Shown here: positions 33,358 to 41,158 of the stretch, piece after piece
Layout: each line of letters opens with the position of its first letter
Numbering within the stretch: position 1 is the first letter of the stretch
Assembly: GCA_038209775.1 (NCBI GenBank)
Contig: JBBQXK010000011.1
Location: 1-64,000, forward strand
Source of the DNA: JBBQXK01 sp038209775
GTDB lineage: Bacteria > Pseudomonadota > Alphaproteobacteria > Rhodobacterales > Rhodobacteraceae
Reading direction: 5' to 3'
DNA length: 64,000 nt
Notes under the pieces: generated by a model
What the model was told of the DNA's origin: nothing
The model's input: the letters and a program-made list of their open reading frames with translations, nothing else
Database searches by the model: none
Program-made: the position numbers and the translations under genes

Positions 33358-34406
33358 GCCAGCGTGCCGCGATAGACCACGCCCTCACCCGCCACCACCT
33401 GCCCCATCGGCACCACCGTCTCGCCCATCCCGCGCATGAGGTCGGTCAGCGCCCCTGCCCGATCCGGCGTCACCACCAGCATCATCCCGATGCCGCAGTT
33501 GAAGGTCTTGAGAAGCTCGCCCTGCGACATCCCCGCCGTATCCCGCAACCAGCGGAACACCGGCGGCAAGGCCCATGCGCCAAGATCAATCGCACAGGCC
33601 AGCCCCTCGGGCAGCACACGCGGCGGGTTCTCGGTAAGGCCCCCGCCGGTGATATGGGCCAGTCCGTGAACCCCCCCCGCCCGCACCGCCGCCAGCGCCG
33701 GCTTCACATACAGACGGGTCGGCGTCAGCAAAGCCTCGCCCAATGTGCCCGGCCCGAACGGACAGGGCGCATCCCAGCCAAGGCCCGACATTTCCACAAC
33801 CTTTCGCACAAAACTGTAGCCGTTCGAATGCACCCCGTCCGAGGTCAGACCCAGCAGCACATCGCCCTCAGCCACCCCCGCCGGCAGATCCCCCCCCCGC
33901 TCCATCGCACCCACGGCAAAGCCCGCCAGATCGAAATCGCCGCCGTGGTACATCCCCGGCATCTCGGCCGTCTCGCCACCCACCAATGCACATCCGGTGG
34001 CCGTACAGGCCCGCGCGATCCCTTCGACGATACGGGCGGCCTGATCGACGTCCAGCTTGCCCGTGGCGAGATAGTCGAGGAAGAACAACGGCTCTGCCCC
34101 CTGACACACCAGATCGTTGACGCACATCGCCACCAGATCGACCCCGATGGTGTCGAACAGCCCGGTGTCGATGGCGATGCGCAGCTTGGTCCCCACCCCG
34201 TCGGTCGCCGCCACCAGAATGGGGTCGGAATACCCCGCCGCCCTGAGGTCAAACAGCGCCCCGAACCCGCCCAGACCCGCCATCGTGCCCGGGCGGCGAG
34301 TGGCGGCGGCGGCGGGCTTGATCCGCTCGACCAGCGCATTGCCTGCGTCGATATCGACCCCGGCCTGCGCATAGGTAAGCCCGTTTCCGCCTGCGATTTC
34401 CGCCAT
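33354..34406 (-). CDS. purM: Phosphoribosylformylglycinamidine cyclo-ligase (AIR synthase)
   Basis: A 350-residue ATP-dependent enzyme that closes the imidazole ring in purine synthesis. It opens YAQAGVDIDAGNALVERIKP. ATDGVGTKLRIA, VNDLVCQGAEPLFFLDY, GGETAEMPGMY and HITGGGLTENPPRVLP are signature segments. ATG 34406 fits; the frame to 34493 is an extension. Coupled to purN. Confidence 0.96.
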   Translation of the reverse strand: MAEIAGGNGLTYAQAGVDIDAGNALVERIKPAAAATRRPGTMAGLGGFGALFDLRAAGYSDPILVAATDGVGTKLRIAIDTGLFDTIGVDLVAMCVNDLVCQGAEPLFFLDYLATGKLDVDQAARIVEGIARACTATGCALVGGETAEMPGMYHGGDFDLAGFAVGAMERGGDLPAGVAEGDVLLGLTSDGVHSNGYSFVRKVVEMSGLGWDAPCPFGPGTLGEALLTPTRLYVKPALAAVRAGGVHGLAHITGGGLTENPPRVLPEGLACAIDLGAWALPPVFRWLRDTAGMSQGELLKTFNCGIGMMLVVTPDRAGALTDLMRGMGETVVPMGQVVAGEGVVYRGTLA

Positions 34407-34489
34407 GCCTGTCGACCCGCCCTTGCCAGTTCCGCCCGATCGCCGCCCCTTACGCGTTTCCGCCGGTCGCTGCAACAAACCGGCCCGGG

Positions 34490-35248
34490 TCAAAGGGTGG
34501 TTGCAGCCGAACCGACGCTTTCGGCACCGTCAAGGGTGAAGACGGCCCCCGAGGCATAGCTGGCCTCGTCAGACGCAAGATAGACGTAGAGCGAGGCCAT
34601 TTCCTCGGGCCGGCCATGCCGCTTCATCGGGATGATGCTGTTGACGGCGCGCAACATCTCGGGGCTGTATTCGGCATCCTGCATCGGTGTGCTGGTATAG
34701 CCCGGGTTGACCGCATTCACCCGCACCTTCGGGGCAAGTTCGATGGCCATGCTGCGCACCAGCGACAGCACCGCCCCCTTGCTCGCGTTATAGTCGGCAT
34801 AGTTGCGATAGCCGACCACCCCCGCGGTCGAGGCCGTGACAAGGATCGCCCCGCCGCCGTCCTGTTGCAGCATGTGCCGTGCCGCAAGCTGGCTGACATA
34901 GAACACGCCATGGACATTGACCCGCATGATCCGGTCAAAATCCGCGCGCGTGATGTCCACAAAGGCACTGCGGACGGAAATGCCCGCATTGCAGATCAGC
35001 ACATCAAGGCCACCAAGGGCACCGAGCGACCGGGCAAATGCCGCGTCCACCGCATCGGGGTCGGCCACATCCACCCGCTCGACACTCGCAAGCGCCGGCA
35101 ATTCGTCCGCGATCCTCGCCGCATTTCCAGGGTCGCGGCCCCAGACGCTGACCCTTGCCCCCTCAGTCAGAAACCGGCGCGCGGTGGCGGCACCGATGCC
35201 GGTCGACCCGCCGGTGATAAGAACGCGCTTGCCCGCCAGTCTTGCCAT
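34490..35248 (-). CDS. Short-chain dehydrogenase/reductase
   Basis: A 252-residue classical SDR. Cofactor loop TGGSTGIG at residues 12-19, structural motif ICNAGIS, catalytic Tyr and Lys in YADYNASKG, and a Ser in LVTASTAG. PGYTSTPM follows the active site. The substrate is unknown. GGAGG lies about 7 nt before the start. It is 12 bp downstream of the VOC gene, so the two probably form one unit; purM is 83 bp further on. Confidence 0.9.
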   Translation of the reverse strand: MARLAGKRVLITGGSTGIGAATARRFLTEGARVSVWGRDPGNAARIADELPALASVERVDVADPDAVDAAFARSLGALGGLDVLICNAGISVRSAFVDITRADFDRIMRVNVHGVFYVSQLAARHMLQQDGGGAILVTASTAGVVGYRNYADYNASKGAVLSLVRSMAIELAPKVRVNAVNPGYTSTPMQDAEYSPEMLRAVNSIIPMKRHGRPEEMASLYVYLASDEASYASGAVFTLDGAESVGSAATTL

Positions 35249-35260
35249 TCGCGGCCCTCC

Positions 35261-35908
35261 TCAGATCACAAAGCCGCGCGGGATCGGGTCGAACATCCGC
35301 AACACATGGTCCCCGCGCCCGCTGTGCAGGGTCACGGACAATTCCGGCGTCTCCGCCTGCCGCACCGTGATGCCCAGCCCAAGCGCCGCATAGATCGCAC
35401 CCAGCCCTTTGGCATCAGGCGACGCAACATCGACATGGGACAAAGTACCCCCACGCGGCGCGTCCATGGCCGGGTGCCTGCTGTCCAGCCAGTCGATGAA
35501 GAACGGCACCTGTGCGCCAAAGGCATGGTCATTCAGGCCAAAGCACTGCCAGCCCAGCCAGTTTCCATTCGGCAGGCGTCGCCCCCCGGTGACTAGCGCG
35601 CTGCCATTCAGCCCCGCCGCCAGCGCCCGCTGGCGCAAGGCCACCAGATCGACGCCGCTCATCGCCCAGTGATACAGCCCGTGGCCGGCAAGGCCCGCAA
35701 GCTCGGGGTCAAGGTCGCCTTGGTCCTGATCCGGATCGCGCCCCAGAATCTCGACATAGGTACGCTCGCCCAACGAAAGCAGGTGGTTGCAGGTGCCGCC
35801 ACCCGGATGGACACCGCCAAAGGCCGGGGTGGCGTCCATATGCCCGGCAAAGTGCCGCTGGCCCGCCCCGGCGTCCGCCTCGTACCAGACAAGATGATCG
35901 ACCTGCAT
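35261..35908 (-). CDS. VOC/glyoxalase-like domain protein
   Basis: 215 residues, resembling the Glyoxalase_3-type VOC family. It opens MQVDHLVWYEADA with an early His that could be a metal ligand, and GGVHPGGGTCNHLLSLGERTYVEILGRDP has the expected pattern. ATG 35908 has GAGGGT about 8 nt upstream; the frame to 36019 is an extension. It is coupled to the SDR gene. The substrate is unknown. Confidence 0.82.
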   Translation of the reverse strand: MQVDHLVWYEADAGAGQRHFAGHMDATPAFGGVHPGGGTCNHLLSLGERTYVEILGRDPDQDQGDLDPELAGLAGHGLYHWAMSGVDLVALRQRALAAGLNGSALVTGGRRLPNGNWLGWQCFGLNDHAFGAQVPFFIDWLDSRHPAMDAPRGGTLSHVDVASPDAKGLGAIYAALGLGITVRQAETPELSVTLHSGRGDHVLRMFDPIPRGFVI

Positions 35909-36028
35909 CACCCGACCCTCACATGACCCGCAAGACAGGTCCCGCATTCCCGTCCGTGGATCATGGATTGCCGCAGTGACGACGGCAACCCCGACCGCGG
36001 AAATCCCCAAGGTCCGCAAGCGCCGGTC

Positions 36029-36056
36029 TTGACCGTCGCACCGGGTCTGCTAGGCA
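36029..36056 (+). promoter_or_regulatory. Candidate promoter of the CAU tRNA
   Basis: TTGACC at 36029-36034, then 16 nt to TAGGCA at 36051-36056. The tRNA begins 13 nt later. The -10 match is weak. Confidence 0.45.
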
Positions 36057-36068
36057 GGGAAACGGTAC

Positions 36069-36144
36069 GGGCCTGTAGCTCAATGGTCAGAGCAGGGCGC
36101 TCATAACGCCTTGGTTGGGGGTTCGAGTCCCTCCGGGCCTACCA
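36069..36144 (+). tRNA. tRNA with CAU anticodon, probably tRNA-Ile2 (lysidine-modified)
   Basis: A 76-nt cloverleaf including encoded CCA. The acceptor stem GGGCCTG pairs with CGGGCCT allowing wobble at the ends; the T arm is GGGGGTTCGAGTCCCTC. The anticodon CAT is at 36102-36104 in loop CTCATAA. The anticodon stem and following CTTGG look like tRNA-Ile2, which reads AUA after lysidine modification, rather than elongator tRNA-Met; this choice is by resemblance. Confidence 0.9.
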
Positions 36145-36285
36145 TTACGCCGCCCTGCCCGAGGAACGCCGTGCATCAGACAGCACTTTCGCCCCGGGGG
36201 TCAGCGCCTCCGATACATTGCTATCTGACCCCGCCACAAAGCCCATGGCGAGCCTTGAAGGATCAGGCACCCCAAGCGCGCGGCG

Positions 36286-36759
36286 TCATCGCCGCAGGCC
36301 AGTCTCCTGCAGCATGCCGCGCCGCTTGGCCTCGTAGTAGTAGCCCTTGGCGTACCACGTCACCGCCTGCGTCTCAGACCCGTCCGACAACAGCCAGGCC
36401 CCGCGCAGGTATTTCACCGCGTACTTCAGGTTGGTTTCGGCATTCAGCAATCCTGCGTCCGACCCGCCGTATCCCATCCCCCGTGCCGTCTGCGGCAGGA
36501 TCTGCATCAGGCCATAGTACGGCCCGTTGCGGGCAGCCGGGCGGTGGTTGCTTTCGCGCAGGACCACGCGATGCACCAGACTGGGCGGCACATCGTAAAT
36601 CCCGGCATAACGGTTGATCAGCGCCCGCAGTTCCGGCGTCTCGTTGGGATAAAGCGGCGGGCCGGATACATCCTGCCGCACCTGCGGCTCGCTACGCCCG
36701 CAGGCGGCCAGCGCCCCAAGGGCAAGGATCAGCGTGGTCCGTCGTGTCAACATGTGCAT
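36286..36759 (-). CDS. Lytic transglycosylase lipoprotein
   Basis: A 157-residue envelope protein. A lipobox LAAC ends the N-terminal hydrophobic stretch, predicting a lipid anchor. The SLT domain has the catalytic glutamate in VVLRESNHRP, then YYGLMQILPQTARGMGY and NLKYAVKYLRGAW, the lysozyme-like motifs. It cleaves peptidoglycan with formation of 1,6-anhydro ends. The domain is compact, and no LysM or other module is attached. Confidence 0.9.
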   Translation of the reverse strand: MHMLTRRTTLILALGALAACGRSEPQVRQDVSGPPLYPNETPELRALINRYAGIYDVPPSLVHRVVLRESNHRPAARNGPYYGLMQILPQTARGMGYGGSDAGLLNAETNLKYAVKYLRGAWLLSDGSETQAVTWYAKGYYYEAKRRGMLQETGLRR

Positions 36760-36934
36760 GCCTCGGGGTGGCCAGGGTCGTCCGCTCCTTAGCCGCAGAC
36801 CGCCCCGCCGCCAACCCCCGGGGCCAAAGCGTCCGCCGGAACCCCCGCCATCCCCCCCTCGGCAATCACGGCGGTTGCAGGACCACCCGCGTTTCGCCTA
36901 GTTTCGCGCCGACAACCGTCCAGGGAGGATGACC

Positions 36935-38218
36935 ATGACCACGCCCCAGGGTTTCGACACGCTGCAGATCCACGCCGGTGCCCGCCCCGACCCCGCAACC
37001 GGCGCGCGGCAGGTGCCGATCTACCAGACCACCGCCTATGTGTTCCGCGATGCCGATCACGCGGCCAAACTCTTCAACCTGCAGGAGGTGGGCTATATCT
37101 ACTCCCGCCTGACCAACCCCACCGTCTCGGCCCTTGCCGAACGGATCGCGGCACTTGAGGGCGGCGTCGGTGCCGTCTGCTGTTCCTCGGGCCATGCCGC
37201 CCAGATCATGGCGCTGTTCCCGCTGATGGAACCCGGGCGCAACATCGTGGCCTCGACCCGGCTTTACGGCGGCACGGTGCAGCAGTTCACCAACACCATC
37301 CGCAAATTCGGCTGGTCCGCGAAATTCGCCGATACCGAAGACCTCGACGCCGTCCGCGCCGCCATTGATGAGAACACCCGCGCCCTCTTCTGCGAATCAA
37401 TCGCCAACCCGGGCGGTTATGTCACCGACCTGCCGGTGCTGGCCCGGATCGCCGAAGAATACGGCATCCCCCTGATCGTCGACAACACCTCGGCCACCCC
37501 CTATCTGGTGCGCCCGATCGAAATGGGGGCGACCCTCGTCGTCCATTCCACCACCAAATACCTCACCGGCAACGGCACCGTCACCGGCGGCGCCATCGTC
37601 GACAGTGGCAAGTTCGACTGGTCCGCCACCCCCGGCAAATACCCCTCGCTCGCCTCCCCCGAACCCGCCTATCACGGGTTGAACTTCCACGCGGCCCTTG
37701 GCGGCATGGCGTTCACCTTCCACTCCATCGCCGTCGGCCTGCGCGATCTTGGCATGACGATGAACCCGCAAGGCGCCCACTACACCCTGTGCGGGATCGA
37801 GACGCTTTCCCTGCGGATGGACAAGCATGTGGCCAATGCCCAGATCGTCGCCGAATGGCTGGAACAGCACCCGTCGGTCGCAGCAGTCACCTATCCCGGC
37901 CTCAAATCCTCACCCTGGCACCACCGCGCCCAGAAAATCTGCCCCAAGGGCCCGGGGGCGCTGTTCACGTTCCAGCTCAAGGGCGGCTATGACGCCTGCG
38001 TGAAACTCATCAACAACCTCAAGCTGTTCAGCCATGTGGCGAACCTTGGCGATGCGCGGAGCCTCGTGATCCACTCGGCCTCGACCACCCACCGCCAACT
38101 GACACCCGAACAGCAGATCAAGGCCGGCGCCGGCCCCGACGTCGTGCGCCTGTCAATCGGCATCGAAGACCCGCGCGACATCCTGGCCGATCTCGATCAG
38201 GCGTTGTCGGCGCTGTAA
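36935..38218 (+). CDS. metY: O-acetylhomoserine sulfhydrylase
   Basis: A 427-residue Cys/Met-metabolism PLP enzyme that makes homocysteine from O-acetylhomoserine and sulfide. The PLP lysine is in VVHSTTKYLTGNG. TLQIHAGARPDPATGARQVPIYQTTAYVF at the start and ASTTHRQL near the end are typical of MetY. A GGAGG at 36924-36928 fits the ATG at 36935; the ATG two codons earlier has no room for it. I looked for a SAM-II riboswitch upstream and saw none. Confidence 0.93.
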   Translation: MTTPQGFDTLQIHAGARPDPATGARQVPIYQTTAYVFRDADHAAKLFNLQEVGYIYSRLTNPTVSALAERIAALEGGVGAVCCSSGHAAQIMALFPLMEPGRNIVASTRLYGGTVQQFTNTIRKFGWSAKFADTEDLDAVRAAIDENTRALFCESIANPGGYVTDLPVLARIAEEYGIPLIVDNTSATPYLVRPIEMGATLVVHSTTKYLTGNGTVTGGAIVDSGKFDWSATPGKYPSLASPEPAYHGLNFHAALGGMAFTFHSIAVGLRDLGMTMNPQGAHYTLCGIETLSLRMDKHVANAQIVAEWLEQHPSVAAVTYPGLKSSPWHHRAQKICPKGPGALFTFQLKGGYDACVKLINNLKLFSHVANLGDARSLVIHSASTTHRQLTPEQQIKAGAGPDVVRLSIGIEDPRDILADLDQALSAL

Positions 38219-38221
38219 CGC

Positions 38222-40090
38222 CTAAGGCGGCGGGGCTGTCTCAGGCAGCCCCGCCTTGCGCAGGTCGTCCAGATAGGCGGTCAGGTAAGGCTCTGCCATC
38301 AACGGCTGGCGCCCGGTCGGCCATGTGCGTTCCCGCTCGACGGTGATGTACGGCTTGTCCCTGCGAATGGCCGCCACCACATTCCGCGCCTTGTCCAACT
38401 GACCTGTCCGCACCAGCGCGGCCACTTCGCAGGGCAGGCAATGGCCCCCGAACTGCGCATATTCGGCCAGCGCCTCTTCCGGACGGCCGTCGATCAGCAA
38501 CCCCCATGCCAGCGCATCGCGCTGCCAGTCCGAAGGCAGGCGGTTCGGGTTCATCCCAACCCGGACCCATTCGATGGCGCGCGCGCCGTGCCCGGCGTTG
38601 GCCGCGACATCAGACAACTGCAGGTTGATGCCGGGCACATAGGGTGTCAGCCGGTTCGCCTCTTCGGCGTCGCGCATCGCGGCCTCGAAATCGCCGGTCG
38701 CGCGCGGCGTGACCTGCGCGCGCAGATAAAGAAGATACCAGCGTTCCTGCAACGGCAGGGTTGACGCCTCGGGCAGGGCAGACAGCAGTGACCACGCCGC
38801 CTGCGCCTCGTCCCAACGCGTTTCTTCCGGCCCCAACAGCACCCGGTTGCCGTGAATATCGGCCTTGGCAAGCCGCAAGATGACAGATTGCGGATAACGT
38901 GCCAAGCCGGCGTCCAGCACCTTCATCGCATCGTCCTGGGCCGAAAAGACCGAAGTGTACAGCGCCGCCCGACTTCTCAGAAAAATGTTGTACTCGTTCG
39001 GTTGCGCCGATGACGATGCCCATTCAGGGTCCAGCGTCGCGGCCGCCCCATTGCCGGTCAGCTTGGCCGCAGCGTCCACCACCGCCTTCGCGACAAGGTA
39101 TTGCAGCCGGGCAATATCCCCGTCCGGCACCTCGGCGATAACGGTCGTCACAACCGCGCCGGTCGGACCATCATAGAGCTGCCCCGAGAAACGGAACCCC
39201 TGCGACACCGCACTGATGCTGCCATCCAGCACAAGGTCGGCCCGAAGATCGGCCGCGATGGCGCGCGCGCCGCCCGGTTCGGCCGTGTTGCGATCCGTGT
39301 AGGGTTCCGAGAAACGCAGCAGCGGCACCGACCCCAGGATGATGGCGATGTTGTCCGGCATTGCTGCCGCGACAAAGTCGCGGTCCGGATTGCCGGTCAG
39401 GTTGGCAAAGCGCACGATGGCCACCGAAAACGGACCTTCCCGCGCTGCAATTGCCTGTGGGGGCGGCTTCTGAAGGGTCCACAGCACGGCAACGGCGGCC
39501 AGCACAACCGCTGCGATGGCACCAGCCAGAACCATCCGGCGTGACCCTCGGGGGACCAGCTTGCGCCGCTGCGTCGGCTGGCGGCTGACGCGAAAGGCCT
39601 CCACCGGCTCGGCGATGTTCTTCAAGTGCTGTGCGCCCATGGCCTCGAACCCAAAGGCCAGCTTCTTCTCAACCTCGCGCGCCACCTTTTCGGACACGCA
39701 GATGCCACCCGCATCCGCCAGCCCCTCCAGCCGGGCCGCGATGTTCACGCCCTCGCCGTAACGATCATCACCGTCGATGATGACCTCGCCCAGATTGATC
39801 CCGATGCGGGCGCGGATCGCCTGATCTTCGGGCACTGCGGCGTTGCGCTCCTCCAGCGCCATCTGGATCGACATCGCGCATTCGACCGCCTGAACGACCG
39901 AGGCGAACTCGGCCAGGATGCCGTCGCCCATCAGCTTGAAGATGCGGCCCTGATGGCGGGCGATCTCCGGCTCGAATATCTCGCGCCGCCGGGCGGTCAC
40001 GCGGGCAAACGTGCCCTCCTCATCACGCTCCATCTGCGCGGAATAGCCGACGATATCGGCGGCAAGGATGGCGGACAGCCTGCGTTCCAT
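38222..40090 (-). CDS. Class III adenylate/guanylate cyclase with membrane anchor and TPR-like tail
   Basis: A 622-residue signalling enzyme. Residues 1-165 form the cyclase domain with metal Asp residues in ILAADIVGYS and KLMGDGILAEF, and the GINLGEVIIDGDDRYGEGVNIAARLE segment that positions the ribose. One transmembrane helix follows near 187-205. The C-terminal 400 residues combine a TolB-like region with TPR-type helices. The catalytic domain is N-terminal, so it faces the cytoplasm. ATG 40090 is chosen over GTG 40096 because family members start MERRL. It converges with metY, three bases apart. Confidence 0.9.
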   Translation of the reverse strand: MERRLSAILAADIVGYSAQMERDEEGTFARVTARRREIFEPEIARHQGRIFKLMGDGILAEFASVVQAVECAMSIQMALEERNAAVPEDQAIRARIGINLGEVIIDGDDRYGEGVNIAARLEGLADAGGICVSEKVAREVEKKLAFGFEAMGAQHLKNIAEPVEAFRVSRQPTQRRKLVPRGSRRMVLAGAIAAVVLAAVAVLWTLQKPPPQAIAAREGPFSVAIVRFANLTGNPDRDFVAAAMPDNIAIILGSVPLLRFSEPYTDRNTAEPGGARAIAADLRADLVLDGSISAVSQGFRFSGQLYDGPTGAVVTTVIAEVPDGDIARLQYLVAKAVVDAAAKLTGNGAAATLDPEWASSSAQPNEYNIFLRSRAALYTSVFSAQDDAMKVLDAGLARYPQSVILRLAKADIHGNRVLLGPEETRWDEAQAAWSLLSALPEASTLPLQERWYLLYLRAQVTPRATGDFEAAMRDAEEANRLTPYVPGINLQLSDVAANAGHGARAIEWVRVGMNPNRLPSDWQRDALAWGLLIDGRPEEALAEYAQFGGHCLPCEVAALVRTGQLDKARNVVAAIRRDKPYITVERERTWPTGRQPLMAEPYLTAYLDDLRKAGLPETAPPP

Positions 40091-40230
40091 CGGCACCCCG
40101 GGTCGGACCGTTGCGGGATGCTAAACCCTGACAGGCCACGCTGGCAACGTCTGGAACATCGCCCCGCGGCATCACCCGCGGCCCCCCACCTGAGGGGGAG
40201 GGATGGGGTGGGGGGGGTGCCCTGCCCCGG

Positions 40231-40974
40231 CTACTCGATGGCGTACAGGATCGTCACATTCACCGACAGCGCGACCTCGCCGCCCGCCACCGGCACCGCA
40301 TCCTTCATCGACGCCTCGGCGCGGAACATCGGCGCGGGGTTGGAATACCCGCCCCCTTCGGTGATGTTCACGATGCGGCCCAGCTTCACCCCTGCCGCTT
40401 CGGCCAGAATGGCCGCCTTGCGCGCAGCATCCGCCACGGCACGGCGGCGCGCCTCGTCCAGCGCCGGCCCCGGTTCGGCCAGACCGAAGCTGAGGCCGTT
40501 CAGCGTGTTCGCCCCGTCCTTCACCGCGGCATCCAGCACCCCGCCCAGCGCATCCAGCACCCGCACCCGCACGGTCACGCTGTTCACGGCGCTGTAGCTC
40601 TCGATCTTCTGCGTCGTCTCGTAGTTCGACCAGACCGGGTTCAGCGACAGCCCCGTCGTCTGAATATCGCGCCCCTCGATGCCGGCGGCGCTCAGGTTGG
40701 CCAGGATTTTCGCCACCTCGGCCGAGTTTGCCGCCATCGCTTCGGCCGCCGTCGCCCCCTGCGTCGTCACCCCAAGCGAGATCGTGGCCATGTCGGGGGC
40801 CGACTGCACGACACCCTCGCCCGATACCGAAATCTGCGGAAATGGCGCCTCGGCGTGGGCGGCGAGCGGCCACGCCATCAAAAACGTCAATGCAATCGCG
40901 TACATACGGATCGCATACGGTTGCTGTACGGATGCTGTACGCAGCGCATACAGCTGTTTGGTCAGGCCTTGCAT
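40231..40974 (-). CDS. SIMPL (DUF541) domain periplasmic protein
   Basis: 247 residues. The SIMPL domain begins ISVSGEGVVQSAPDMATISLGV and ends with VNVTILYAIE. An N-terminal signal peptide is present with an unusually long n-region before MYAIALTFLMAWPLAAHAEA. AGGAG lies about 8 nt before ATG 40974. The codons of this n-region are built from 11-bp DNA repeats, giving YALRTASVQQPYAIRMYAI. The alternative start at the Met of MYAIAL would give a normal signal peptide and leave the repeat in the leader. Confidence 0.87.
   Translation of the reverse strand: MQGLTKQLYALRTASVQQPYAIRMYAIALTFLMAWPLAAHAEAPFPQISVSGEGVVQSAPDMATISLGVTTQGATAAEAMAANSAEVAKILANLSAAGIEGRDIQTTGLSLNPVWSNYETTQKIESYSAVNSVTVRVRVLDALGGVLDAAVKDGANTLNGLSFGLAEPGPALDEARRRAVADAARKAAILAEAAGVKLGRIVNITEGGGYSNPAPMFRAEASMKDAVPVAGGEVALSVNVTILYAIE
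40899..40953. repeat. Array of five degenerate 11-bp repeats (locus 2)
   Basis: Contiguous 11-mers CGTACATACGG, ATCGCATACGG, TTGCTGTACGG, ATGCTGTACGC, AGCGCATACAG. These share the TACGG/TACGC ending and phase with the array at 26843-26897, including the 10-mer TGTACGGATG. The array lies over the start of the SIMPL gene and is translated in part. Confidence 0.8.
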
Positions 40975-41158
40975 CGGATCGTCTCCTTGGTGTTTTGTCA
41001 GCTTGTGCCCCGTCAGACGCCGCCCGCAAGCCAATCCTTGGCAGCATGGCGGCAAATCACCGGGCTTTTGCTTCCCTTCGGCAAATTCCTGCTGTAGGAA
41101 AGGCCGGTCTCCGGGGCAACGCTACCCGGCCCGCCGCCAACTGTGCTAGACCCGTGGA

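Noticed and set aside
36069..36144. Elongator tRNA-Met
   Set aside because: The anticodon is CAU, but the anticodon stem and flanking bases look more like tRNA-Ile2. Kept as the alternative, not the main call.
36760..36934. SAM-II riboswitch upstream of metY
   Set aside because: Common in alphaproteobacteria at this place, but I could not find the expected pseudoknot sequence blocks.
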